A stretch of 52,332 bases of DNA, taken from CAYRJD01 sp964424585. GTDB taxonomy: Bacteria > Actinomycetota > Acidimicrobiia > Acidimicrobiales > Poriferisodalaceae. The DNA lies in assembly GCA_964424585.1 (NCBI GenBank), contig CAYRJD010000007.1, positions 1 to 52,332 on the forward strand, in the 5' to 3' direction. A program made the translations under genes and the position numbers. The notes beneath the pieces were generated by a model that was given only the letters and a program-made list of their open reading frames with translations, searched no databases and was not told the origin of the DNA. This document shows, piece after piece, positions 21,751-30,861 of this stretch; positions within the stretch are counted from its first letter, which is position 1; every line of letters starts with the position of its first letter.

Positions 21751-23568
21751 GTGCAGCCGCTAGACGCGTCGACGACCAAGGCGGTCCGCATCGGGCTCGT
21801 CGGCGCGGCGACCGCGACGTTTGTCGCGCTGAGCGGCGTGGGGCTGTCGCTAGACGACCGCACGGTGATCAGCCCGGTGCTGAGCCTCGGCTACCTGGCT
21901 CTCTTCGTCGTGCCGGTGATGGTCGGGTTGGTCGCGACGAAGACGGTCGCCCTCGAAGGTATCGACACACCCGCGCCCGGCATGCGCGACGTCGGGCGCG
22001 GCGCGCTCGCGGGCGCGCTCAGCGGGGCTGGCTACGCGGGGCTGGTGGCGCTGCTGGGCGCGTTCGACATCCGCGACCCGCTCGTCAACTGGAGCCCGCT
22101 GCTTCATCACCTGCTTACGTTCGACCTAGATGCCGCATCCGCGCCCGCCGGGCCAGCCGCGTCAGCGCAGATCGTCGGCGCGTTGATTTGGCTCACGGCG
22201 GGCGCCGCGCTCGGCGCGGGCGCAGCTGCGACGAGGCTGCTCTCGCCGGCGACGCGCTCGGCCCTCACGTGGGCGATCTTCGCGGTCGTCGCGGTGGCGC
22301 TGGTCGAGCAGCTGCTCAACGACGTGCTCGAGAGCATCTGGCTGGAGTGGCTAGAGCGCCTGATCTACGTCGGGCGAGGAGGGCTCAATGCGCTCGCAGC
22401 GTTCGTCATCGCGGCGCTCGCGTTCGTGCTGACGTGGGTGGTGCGCCGACCGCGCACGAGCGAGAGCGACCATCGTTGGCAGCGGGCGATCTCGGGAACG
22501 TCTGAGACGGCCAGCGAGCTGCGGCGTCTGCACCCGCTGGCAGCCAAGGGGCTGATCGCGCTGGGCGTGGCCGCGGTCATTGTCGTGCCGCCGTTCTTCG
22601 CGGGTAAGTTCACCAACGAGCTGCTCGCCAACGTCGGCATCTACGTGTTGCTGGCGCTCGGGCTCAACGTCGTGGTCGGCATGGCGGGGTTGCTCGACTT
22701 GGGCTATGTCGCGTTCTTTGCCGTCGGCGGCTACACCACCGCCATCTTGACGTCTGCTCGCTCGCCGGGCATCACGCCCGAGCTGCCTTGGGTAGCCGCG
22801 CTGGGGGTGGTCGTGGTCATGGCGGTCATCGCGGGAGTCTTCATCGGCGCGCCGGTCATGCGACTGCGGGGCGACTACCTGGCCATCGTCACGCTCGGCT
22901 TCGGCGAGATCATCCGCCTGCTGGCGCTGTCAGACTGGCTGAGCGGGCTCACCGGCGGCGCGCAGGGCATCACGCAGATTCCTTCAATTGACCTGGGCGT
23001 CGTCGAGGTGACCGGCACCGACTCTCGTGCGATCTTCCTGGTGGTGGCGGTGTTTTGCGCGTTCGTCGTCTACGCGTCGTGGCGACTAGAGCGCAGCCGC
23101 ATCGGGCGCGCCTGGACGGCGATACGCGAAGACGAGACCGTTGCCGAGTCGATGGGCATCGACACCGTCGCGGTCAAGCTGCTGGCGTTCGTCGTGGGCG
23201 CGGTGTTCGCCGCGTTCGCCGGAGCGATCTCGACCGCGAAGGTCGGCTCGATCTTCCCGCACAGCTTCGAGGTGCTGGTGTCGGTGATCATCTTGGTGAT
23301 AGTGATCGTGGGCGGCATGGGCAACATCGCTGGCGTCATCGCAGGCGCAGCGCTGCTGATCGGTGTGCTGGGCGGCCCGAACCAGCCGGGCTTGCTCGCG
23401 GAGTTCGCGCAATACAAGCTGCTGCTGTACGGCGCGCTGTTGGTGTGGGTGATGCTGCGCCGACCCGAAGGGCTGATTCCCGTCAGGCGAAAGTCGGCGA
23501 CGCTCAGCACCGACGACATCAACCAAGACGCTTGGCTCGAAGTGACGAGTGAGCGAGCGGCGTCGTGA
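21751..23568 (+). CDS. livM: Branched-chain amino-acid ABC transporter permease LivM with long N-terminal membrane extension
   Basis: At 605 residues this is nearly twice the usual LivM core. The C-terminal half (about 266-595) is a normal LivM: YVLLALGLNVVVGMAGLLDLG, FFAVGGYTTAIL, MRLRGDYLAIVTLGFGEI, the coupling loop SRIGRAWTAIREDETVAESMG, and LLYGALLVWVMLRRPEGLIP. Residues 1-235 add about five transmembrane segments (for example 42-62, 84-104, 140-160, 172-187, 211-231) joined to the core by a charged linker at 232-262. Extended forms occur in some actinobacteria and the role of the extra domain is unknown to me. It overlaps livG by four bases (GTGA). Confidence 0.88.
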   Translation: MQPLDASTTKAVRIGLVGAATATFVALSGVGLSLDDRTVISPVLSLGYLALFVVPVMVGLVATKTVALEGIDTPAPGMRDVGRGALAGALSGAGYAGLVALLGAFDIRDPLVNWSPLLHHLLTFDLDAASAPAGPAASAQIVGALIWLTAGAALGAGAAATRLLSPATRSALTWAIFAVVAVALVEQLLNDVLESIWLEWLERLIYVGRGGLNALAAFVIAALAFVLTWVVRRPRTSESDHRWQRAISGTSETASELRRLHPLAAKGLIALGVAAVIVVPPFFAGKFTNELLANVGIYVLLALGLNVVVGMAGLLDLGYVAFFAVGGYTTAILTSARSPGITPELPWVAALGVVVVMAVIAGVFIGAPVMRLRGDYLAIVTLGFGEIIRLLALSDWLSGLTGGAQGITQIPSIDLGVVEVTGTDSRAIFLVVAVFCAFVVYASWRLERSRIGRAWTAIREDETVAESMGIDTVAVKLLAFVVGAVFAAFAGAISTAKVGSIFPHSFEVLVSVIILVIVIVGGMGNIAGVIAGAALLIGVLGGPNQPGLLAEFAQYKLLLYGALLVWVMLRRPEGLIPVRRKSATLSTDDINQDAWLEVTSERAAS

Positions 23569-24419
23569 GCATGCTCGAGATCACCAACCTGAGCGTCAGC
23601 TTCGGCGGGCTCACGGCGCTCGACAACCTGAGCCTCACCGTCGACGAAGGCGAGATCGTTTCGGTCATCGGGCCGAACGGCGCCGGCAAGACGACGTTTT
23701 TCAACCTCATCAGCGGGCTCATTGCGCCCGACGGCGGCGAGATGACGTTCAACGGCGACTCGCTAGTCGGGCTCGACCCGCACGAGGTCACCAAGGCTGG
23801 CATCGCTCGCACGTTCCAGAACGTGCGCTTGTTTCCCAACATGACCGTGGCGGAGAACGTGGCGGTTGCCCAGCACTGCCGCACGACGTCGCGGCTGTTC
23901 GCGACGTTGGCGCAGACGCGCAAGTTCCGCGACGAAGAGCGTGAGGTGCGACGGCGAGCCGAGGAGATACTCGGCTTCTTCGGCACACGGCTGGTCGGCT
24001 ACCGCCTCGATCAGCCAGCCAGCTCGCTCAGCTACGCCAACCGACGACGGCTGGAGATCGCCCGTGCGCTGGGCACCAGCCCGCAGCTGTTGCTGCTGGA
24101 CGAGCCGACCGCTGGCATGAACCCGAGCGAGACCGCCGAGCTGACCGGAAAGATTGGCGAGCTGCGCGACGCGCACGAGGTGACCATCGTGCTCATCGAG
24201 CACGACATGGGCGTCGTCGAAGGTGTGAGCGACCGAGTGGTCGTGCTCGACCACGGAGAAGCTATAGCCGAAGGCCTCTACGAAGAGGTGTCGACCGACC
24301 CGTACGTGATCGAGGCGTATTTGGGTCGCCCGGCCGAGGGCGACAAGACAGACACGCGCCCGGCCGAGGGCGACAAGACAGACACGCCGGCTGTTGAAGA
24401 CGGCGGAGGCGAGACATGA
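23565..24419 (+). CDS. livG: Branched-chain amino-acid ABC transporter ATPase LivG
   Basis: A 284-residue ATPase. Walker A is GPNGAGKTT (near 37-45), the Q-loop is in GIARTFQNVRLFPNM, the signature is degenerate (LSYANRRRLEIARAL instead of LSYGQQRRLEIARAL), Walker B is LLLLDEPTAGM, and the switch His is in IVLIEHDMGVV. GTG at 23565 overlaps the livM stop; an ATG at 23571 is possible. The C-terminal tail carries an exact ten-residue duplication (RPAEGDKTDT) encoded by a 30-bp tandem repeat. The overlap with livF (ATGA) indicates coupled translation. Confidence 0.9.
   Translation: MSMLEITNLSVSFGGLTALDNLSLTVDEGEIVSVIGPNGAGKTTFFNLISGLIAPDGGEMTFNGDSLVGLDPHEVTKAGIARTFQNVRLFPNMTVAENVAVAQHCRTTSRLFATLAQTRKFRDEEREVRRRAEEILGFFGTRLVGYRLDQPASSLSYANRRRLEIARALGTSPQLLLLDEPTAGMNPSETAELTGKIGELRDAHEVTIVLIEHDMGVVEGVSDRVVVLDHGEAIAEGLYEEVSTDPYVIEAYLGRPAEGDKTDTRPAEGDKTDTPAVEDGGGET
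24327..24386 (+). repeat. Two perfect 30-bp tandem copies at the livG 3' end
   Basis: Identical 30-base units at 24327-24356 and 24357-24386 keep the reading frame and encode ten residues twice in the disordered C-terminal tail of LivG. Perfect identity points to a recent slippage or duplication. Confidence 0.9.
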
Positions 24420-25153
24420 ACAACGGGCCGGTCCTCGAGATGCGCAACGTCACCACGCACTACGGCAGCGCGATGGTGCTGTCAGATGTCAACCTCGCCA
24501 TCCGCCCAGGCGAGCTGGTGTGCCTGCTGGGCGGCAACGCGAGCGGCAAGAGCACCACGCTGAAAACCCTGCTGGGCATGGTCACGCCCACCATCGGCGA
24601 TGTGTGGCTAGACGGCGAAGTCGTCACGCACACGTCGACGCGCGAGCGAGTGCGACGTGGCATCACGATGGTGCCCGAAAATCGCCGCCTGTTCGGCCGC
24701 TTGACGGTGGAAGAAAACCTCGACCTCGGCGCGTACTTGCGCCACGGCCGGCGCGGCAAAGCGAGCGACACCAAGGACGACCTCGAGCGCATCTTCAGCT
24801 TGTTTCCGCGCGTAGCCGAACGGCTCAAGCAGAAGGCGGGCACGCTGTCGGGCGGCGAGCAGCAGATGGTGGCGATCGGCCGAGCGCTGATGGCTCGCCC
24901 GCGCGTGCTGCTGATGGACGAGCCGTCGATGGGCCTGGCGCCGGCGCTGGTGGCCGAGACGTTCCGGCTCATCGAGCGCATCCACGCGGACGGCGTGACG
25001 ATCTTCATGGTCGAGCAGAACGCGAACATGGCACTCTCGATCGCTGATCGCGGCTGGGTGCTACAAACCGGACGGGTCGTGCTCGACGACACCGCCGAAG
25101 CGCTGGCAAGCAACCCAGACCTGCGAGCGTCCTACCTGGGCGGCGGCTCCTAG
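24416..25153 (+). CDS. livF: Branched-chain amino-acid ABC transporter ATPase LivF
   Basis: A 245-residue ATPase of the LivF type. Walker A is GGNASGKSTT near 36-45, the LivF-specific GITMVPENRRLFGRLTVEENL lies near 82-102, the signature is LSGGEQQMVAIGRALM, Walker B is LLMDEPSMGLAP and the switch is MVEQNANMAL. It ends with RASYLGGGS, close to the usual YLG terminus. The ATG overlaps the livG stop by four bases. It is the last gene of the transporter operon; yebC follows after 40 bases with its own ribosome site. Confidence 0.92.
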   Translation: MNNGPVLEMRNVTTHYGSAMVLSDVNLAIRPGELVCLLGGNASGKSTTLKTLLGMVTPTIGDVWLDGEVVTHTSTRERVRRGITMVPENRRLFGRLTVEENLDLGAYLRHGRRGKASDTKDDLERIFSLFPRVAERLKQKAGTLSGGEQQMVAIGRALMARPRVLLMDEPSMGLAPALVAETFRLIERIHADGVTIFMVEQNANMALSIADRGWVLQTGRVVLDDTAEALASNPDLRASYLGGGS

Positions 25154-25193
25154 CCTCATTCGTTGCATCGAGCGCGGTCAGGAGAGGATCACC

Positions 25194-25970
25194 GTGTCAG
25201 GACACTCAAAGTGGGCGACGATCAAGCACCGCAAGGGCGCGGCAGACAAAGCCCGCAGCAAGCTCTTCGCCAAGCTCATTCGCGCGGTAGAGGTCGCGGC
25301 ACGCGAAGGTGGCGGCGACCTCGACGCCAACGCGACGCTGCGCACGATGTACCAGAAGGCGCGCGACAACTCCGTGCCGCTCGACACCATCGAGCGCGCC
25401 ATCAAGCGAGGCACCGGCGAGCTGGAGGGCGTCAGCTACGAGTCGGTGTCGTATGAGGGCTACGCCCCCGGCGGCGTCGCGATGTACGTCGAGGTGCTGA
25501 CCGACAACCGCAACCGAACCGGCAGCGAAATCAGAAGCCTTTTTTCCCGAGCGGGTGGGTCGCTGGCCGAGCCCGGCGCGGTCGCCTGGCAGTTTGAGCG
25601 TCAAGGCCTCATCGTCGTCGCGGGCGAAGCGGCCGAGGGCGACGAGGTCGTGCCGGTCGACGAAGACACGATCATGCTGGCCGCGCTCGATGCTGGCGCG
25701 AACGACATCAGCGGCGTCGAAGATGTTTGGCACGTCAGCGCTGACGCCGCAGAAACCAGCGCCGTGCGTCAAGCTCTAGAGAGCGCTGGCATGAAGGTGA
25801 GTTCGAGCGAGATCACCTACGTCGCCAAGAACACCGTGCAGGTCAGCGAGACGTCTGAAGCCAAGCAGGTGATGGCGGTGCTCGACGCGCTCGACGACCA
25901 CGACGACGTGCAGGGCGTATACGCGAACTTCGACATGAGCGATGACCTGCTGGAGGCGCTCGCCAGCTAG
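25194..25970 (+). CDS. yebC: YebC/TACO1-family protein
   Basis: A 258-residue protein with the family start SGHSKWATIKHRKGAADKAR, the DNSVPLDTIERAIKRGTGE segment and YEGYAPGGVAMYVEVLTDNRNRT. Members are described as transcriptional regulators, and more recently as ribosome-associated factors helping translation of proline-rich stretches, as TACO1 does in mitochondria. The GTG follows GGAGAGGA by five bases. Its place before ruvC matches many bacteria. A run of six T in an otherwise GC-rich gene (bases about 25540-25545) is unusual but does not break the frame. Confidence 0.93.
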   Translation: MSGHSKWATIKHRKGAADKARSKLFAKLIRAVEVAAREGGGDLDANATLRTMYQKARDNSVPLDTIERAIKRGTGELEGVSYESVSYEGYAPGGVAMYVEVLTDNRNRTGSEIRSLFSRAGGSLAEPGAVAWQFERQGLIVVAGEAAEGDEVVPVDEDTIMLAALDAGANDISGVEDVWHVSADAAETSAVRQALESAGMKVSSSEITYVAKNTVQVSETSEAKQVMAVLDALDDHDDVQGVYANFDMSDDLLEALAS

Positions 25971-26011
25971 CCCGCGAGCTAACGAGCCGCGACTGGCGCG
26001 GCGCAGCGCGG

Positions 26012-26017
26012 CACACT
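26012..26017 (+). promoter_or_regulatory. Candidate leaderless -10 box of ruvC
   Basis: CACACT six bases before the GTG at 26024. It suggests that ruvCAB can be transcribed apart from yebC. Confidence 0.35.
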
Positions 26018-26023
26018 GAACGT

Positions 26024-26566
26024 GTGCTCGTAATGGGTATCGACCCCGGCTTGTCTCGCTGCGGCTACGGCATCGTGCGCTCCGCGCGCAGCCAGCCCGT
26101 CGACGCTCGCAGCGGCCGTGGCAGCCGGCTGGCTAACTCCGTCGCCAACAAGTGGGAAGCCGTCGCGGCGGGCGTCATCCGCACGCCGCCCGACGTCGAC
26201 CACGCCCAACGGCTCAGCGCGCTCGCCGGCGAGGTGGCCGCGCTGATGGACGAGTTCGACCCTCAAGCCGTCGCCGTCGAGGGCGTGTTCGCAAACCTCA
26301 ACTTGAAGACCGCCATCGGCGTAGCTCAAGCCGCTGGGCTCGTGCTAGCCGAAGCCGCCCGCCGCGGCCTCGAGGTCAAGCAGTACACCCCAACCCAGGT
26401 GAAGCTGTCGGTGACCGGCTACGGCGGCGCGTCGAAAGACCAGGTGGGCAAGATGGTGCGCAAGATCGCTGGGCTGCCCCACGAGCTGCGGCCCGCCGAC
26501 GCGGCCGACGCCGTGGCCGTCGCGCTTTGCCACACCGCTCACATGCGAATGCAAGAGTTCGCGTGA
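26024..26566 (+). CDS. ruvC: Holliday junction resolvase RuvC
   Basis: A 180-residue endonuclease that cuts four-way junctions with RuvAB. The four acidic catalytic residues can be placed: Asp7 (GIDPGLSRCGYG), Glu86 (AVEGVF), Asp159 and Asp162 (PADAADAVAVALCH). Compared with E. coli RuvC there is an insertion of about 20 residues after strand 2 (residues about 24-43, PVDARSGRGSRLANSVANK), rich in Ser, Arg and Asn. The C-terminus is the usual length. It is followed by ruvA 24 bases later. Confidence 0.95.
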   Translation: MLVMGIDPGLSRCGYGIVRSARSQPVDARSGRGSRLANSVANKWEAVAAGVIRTPPDVDHAQRLSALAGEVAALMDEFDPQAVAVEGVFANLNLKTAIGVAQAAGLVLAEAARRGLEVKQYTPTQVKLSVTGYGGASKDQVGKMVRKIAGLPHELRPADAADAVAVALCHTAHMRMQEFA

Positions 26567-26590
26567 GCAGGCCAGCATGAGCGGGCTCAC

Positions 26591-27270
26591 GTGATCGGGT
26601 GGCTGAGCGGCGAGGTGCTCGCGATTGAGCCGTCTGGTGAGGTGCTAGTCGAGGTGTCGGGCGTGGGCTACCGGCTGAGCGCGGGCCCGACGCTGCTGGG
26701 CCAAGCGAGGGTCGGCCAGCAGCTCACCGCATGGGTCAGCCAGCAGGTGCGCGACGACGCCATCACGCTGTACGGCTTCGCCACCGCGGACGAGCGACGC
26801 ACCTTCGAAGAGCTGCTGAGTGCGCACAAGGTCGGCCCGTCGCTCGCGCAGGCTGTCCTCGCGCACCTTCGTCCCGACGATCTTCGTCGCGCGGTCATCT
26901 CTGGCGACGTGGCTGCCCTCGTCGCCATCCCGGGCGTGGGCAAGACCACCGCGCAGCGCATGATCATCGACTTGAAGTCGCGCCTCGGGCACCTGGTCGA
27001 CATGGATCTCGCTGCCGGCACCGACGGCGACTCAGATCTCACGTCGAGCGAAATCGACGAGGTGCGCAGCGGGCTGGCGGCTATGGGCTTCAGCACAGAA
27101 GAGATCAACTCGGCGTTGCACCAGGTGGTAACCGAGATGGGCGAGCAGGCCCAAACAGACGGAGACGAGCGCGACGACGCGGGGGCCGACGCCGACGAGC
27201 CAGCGGCCCCACCAGACGTGGCCAGCTTGTTGAAGACTGCGTTGGCGCACCTCAACAAAATGGCGCGTCA

Positions 27271-27274
<4 letters not shown>
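26591..27274 (+). CDS. ruvA: Holliday junction branch migration protein RuvA
   Basis: A 227-residue protein (E. coli RuvA is 203). The N-terminal OB fold begins IGWLSGEVLAIEP, and two helix-hairpin-helix motifs are at HKVGPSLAQAVLAHL and IPGVGKTTAQRMI. Domain III (EIDEVRSGLAAMGFSTEEI), which contacts RuvB, is interrupted by an acidic segment of about 25 residues (TDGDERDDAGADADEPA) before the last helix LLKTALAHLNK, which explains the extra length. The stop overlaps the ruvB start (GTGA), so the two are translated together. Confidence 0.95.
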
Positions 27275-28335
<1,061 letters not shown>

Positions 28336-28344
28336 CAGCGCCAG

Positions 28345-29406
28345 GTGACCGACCCGCTAGCTGCGTTCGACTACGAGCTGCCCAGCAACGCCATCGCGCA
28401 AGAGCCGATCGAACCCCGCGACGCGGCGCGCCTGCTGGTCGTCGACGGCCCAGGCCCGCCGCAGCACCGTCACGTTCGCGACCTCGCGAGCTTGCTTGAG
28501 CCCGGCGACCTGCTGGTCGCGAACGACACCGCCGTGTTCGGCGCGCGCCTGACGCTGCGCAAACGGTCCGGCGGGGCAGCAGAGGTGCTGCTGCTCGAAC
28601 CCGTCGCCGAGCCAGCCGAGGCCGGGGCGGGCTGGTGGCGGGCGCTGGTGAAACCCTCTCGGCGACTGGCTGACGGGGCCGAACTCACGTCGCGAGCCGA
28701 CCCAGAGCTGGTGGTGACCGTCGGCCCGCCCGGCGACGAGACACGCCTGGTGCACCTGCGCGTCGGCGACGAGTGCGTCGTCGACGCCAAAGCTGCCAGC
28801 CGGCTGCTGGCTCGCAGTGCGGTGGTGCCGCTGCCTCCCTACATCGAACCTAAGCCGCTCGCGCACGGCACCCATCGCGAGCGCTACCAGACCGTCTACG
28901 CGCGCGACGTCGGATCGGCCGCCGCACCCACCGCGGGACTGCACTTCACGCAGCGGCTGCTGGCGCAGCTAGCCGACGCGCGCATCGGCTGGGCGACCGT
29001 CACGCTGGCGGTCGGGCTCGACACCTTCAAGCCCATCACCGGCGACCCGGCGCATCACGTGATGCACACCGAACGCTTTCGCGTGCCCGAGGCCACCTGG
29101 CGCGCGTGCGAAACAGCAAAGCGAGTGATCGCGGTGGGAACGACCAGCGTCCGCACGCTCGAGACCGTCGCTCGCACTGGTCAGCTGAGCGGACGCACCG
29201 ACCTGTTCCTGAAGCCCGGCGATCAGTTCTTGGCGGTCGACGGCATGCTCACCAACTTCCACTTGCCGCGCTCGAGCTTGCTGCTGCTGCTGGCGGCCTT
29301 CGTCGGCGACCGATGGCGCGAGCTGTACGACGAAGCGCTCAGCGCGCGCTACCGGTTTCTCTCCTACGGCGACGCGATGCTGTTGCTGAACCCCCGGCGC
29401 TCGTGA
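28345..29406 (+). CDS. queA: tRNA preQ1(34) S-adenosylmethionine ribosyltransferase-isomerase QueA
   Basis: A 353-residue enzyme that transfers the ribosyl moiety of SAM to preQ1 in tRNA, giving epoxyqueuosine. Family landmarks are FDYELPSNAIAQEPIEPRDAARLL at 8-31, GDLLVANDTAVFGARL, PLPPYIEPKP, AAPTAGLHFTQRLL and TDLFLKPGDQFLAVDGMLTNFHLPRSSLLLL. The start is GTG, nine bases after ruvB. The stop overlaps the tgt start by four bases. Together with tgt it implies queuosine modification of tRNA. No preQ1 synthesis genes (queCDEF) or queG/queH are in the window. Confidence 0.96.
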   Translation: MTDPLAAFDYELPSNAIAQEPIEPRDAARLLVVDGPGPPQHRHVRDLASLLEPGDLLVANDTAVFGARLTLRKRSGGAAEVLLLEPVAEPAEAGAGWWRALVKPSRRLADGAELTSRADPELVVTVGPPGDETRLVHLRVGDECVVDAKAASRLLARSAVVPLPPYIEPKPLAHGTHRERYQTVYARDVGSAAAPTAGLHFTQRLLAQLADARIGWATVTLAVGLDTFKPITGDPAHHVMHTERFRVPEATWRACETAKRVIAVGTTSVRTLETVARTGQLSGRTDLFLKPGDQFLAVDGMLTNFHLPRSSLLLLLAAFVGDRWRELYDEALSARYRFLSYGDAMLLLNPRRS

Positions 29407-30539
29407 ACGCAGCGTCGCCAGCAGGTGACCGTCGCCTCCGCTACGAGCTGCTGGCCACCGACGGCGCAGCCCGGCGCGGGCGCGTCACCACGCACCGAGG
29501 CAGCTTCGAGACGCCGGTGTTCATGCCGGTCGGCACGCGGGGCACCGTCATCCACCTCACCGCCCGCGACTACGTCGACCTAGAGCTGGAGGTCGTGCTC
29601 GCCAACACCTACCACCTGATGGCTCGGCCCGGCCCCGACGTCGTGGCCGAGATGGGTGGCGTGGGTCGCTTCTGCGGCTGGGACGGACACACGCTCACCG
29701 ACTCCGGCGGCTTCCAGGTGATGTCGCTCGCCAAGCACAACCAGATCGACGACGACGGGGTGACGTTTCGTTCGACCTACGACGGCGCGCTCATGCGGCT
29801 CACGCCAGAGGAAGCGGTGAGGGTGCAAAACCTGCTCGGCGCCGACATTCAGATGGCGCTCGATGAGTGCCCGGCGCTGCCAGCGCACGCCGCACGTGTG
29901 CGCGAGGCGATGGAGCGCACGCACCGCTGGGCGGAGCGCGCCCGAGCCGCGCACGACCACCCGACCCAAGCGCTGTTCGGCATCGTCCAAGGCGGCGCAG
30001 ACCCAGCCTTGCGCGAAAAAAGCGCGGCGCACGTCGCGGCGCTCGGCTTCGACGGCTACGGCATCGGAGGCTTCAGCGTGGGAGAGAGCCGCGCCGAGAT
30101 GGCACCAGCGCTCACGGCCGCGACAGCCAGCCTGCCAGCCGACCGGCCGCGCTACCTGATGGGAGTCGGCGATCCGGTTCGCATCGTCGACGCAATCGGC
30201 GCAGGCGTCGACATGTTCGACTGCGTGCTGCCGACCCGGCTCGCTCGCCACGGCACCGCGCTCACCGACGCCGGGCGCATCAACTTGCGCAACCAGCGCT
30301 TTGCGCGCGACCCGGCGCCGCTCGCCGCCAACTCACCGTTCGGCAACGACGTGAGCCGAGCGTTCTTGCGGCACCTGTTCAAGGTCAACGAGCCGACCGC
30401 AGCTCGCATCGTCACGCTCCACAACGTGTGGTTCTTGGTCGATCTGGTGCGCCGCAGCCGAGCGGCCATCGCGGGCGCGACGTTCGGTGAGTTCGCGCGC
30501 GAAGTTCGCCAGGTTTGGGGCGACGACTCACTACCCTGA
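29403..30539 (+). CDS. tgt: tRNA-guanine transglycosylase family protein lacking the zinc cysteines
   Basis: A 378-residue TIM-barrel enzyme expected to swap guanine-34 for preQ1 in GUN-anticodon tRNAs. The base-binding Asp100 (LTDSGGFQV) and nucleophile Asp273 (GVDMFDCVLPTRLARHG) are intact, as are DECPALP, GIVQGGAD and GIGGFSVGES. The structural zinc site, normally CxCxxC plus His, is broken. At the CDCYTC position the sequence reads ANSPFG (309-314), with SRAFLRHLFKVNE right after and His340 (TLHNVWF) retained. Reading frame and spacing are normal, so this is not a frameshift. The protein may use a zinc-free fold or be inactive. It is coupled to queA. Confidence 0.9.
   Translation: MNAASPAGDRRLRYELLATDGAARRGRVTTHRGSFETPVFMPVGTRGTVIHLTARDYVDLELEVVLANTYHLMARPGPDVVAEMGGVGRFCGWDGHTLTDSGGFQVMSLAKHNQIDDDGVTFRSTYDGALMRLTPEEAVRVQNLLGADIQMALDECPALPAHAARVREAMERTHRWAERARAAHDHPTQALFGIVQGGADPALREKSAAHVAALGFDGYGIGGFSVGESRAEMAPALTAATASLPADRPRYLMGVGDPVRIVDAIGAGVDMFDCVLPTRLARHGTALTDAGRINLRNQRFARDPAPLAANSPFGNDVSRAFLRHLFKVNEPTAARIVTLHNVWFLVDLVRRSRAAIAGATFGEFAREVRQVWGDDSLP
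30532..30537 (+). promoter_or_regulatory. Candidate -10 box of the yajC-secDF genes
   Basis: TACCCT overlapping the tgt 3' end, ten bases before the ATG at 30548. It would give a leader of only a few bases. Confidence 0.4.
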
Positions 30540-30547
30540 CGGTTCGC

Positions 30548-30853
30548 ATGGAAGCACTGCTACTACCCGTTGGGCTGCTGGTCGTCTTGTACTTCTTGAT
30601 GATCCGTCCGCAGCAAAAGCGCATGAGAGCCAGAGAGGCGATGGTGCGTTCGGTCGGCGTCGGCGACGAAGTCGCGACCGTCGGCGGCGTGATCGGCAAG
30701 GTGGTCGCGGAGGAGCCCGAGGGCGACATCCTCGCCATCGAGGTCGATGAAGACGTCGAGCTGCGAGTCCAGCGCCGAGCCATCGCCGAGGTGTTCCGCT
30801 CCGAAGCGGTCCACCCAGAGATGGACGCCCCTGAGATTGACTCTGCCGAATAG
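30548..30853 (+). CDS. yajC: Preprotein translocase subunit YajC
   Basis: A 101-residue single-pass membrane protein of the SecDF-YajC complex. The N-terminal helix is LLLPVGLLVVLYFLMIRPQQ, with the invariant IRPQQKR at its cytoplasmic end, followed by the small beta domain VGDEVATVGGVIGKVV. An acidic tail (HPEMDAPEIDSAE) ends it. It is cotranscribed with secD, which begins eight bases after its stop. Confidence 0.94.
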   Translation: MEALLLPVGLLVVLYFLMIRPQQKRMRAREAMVRSVGVGDEVATVGGVIGKVVAEEPEGDILAIEVDEDVELRVQRRAIAEVFRSEAVHPEMDAPEIDSAE

Positions 30854-30861
30854 CGCGGCGC

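Noticed and set aside
30010..30030. GCGC-A-run-GCGC inside tgt as a hairpin or slippage site
   Set aside because: The reading frame is continuous and the stem is only four bases long.
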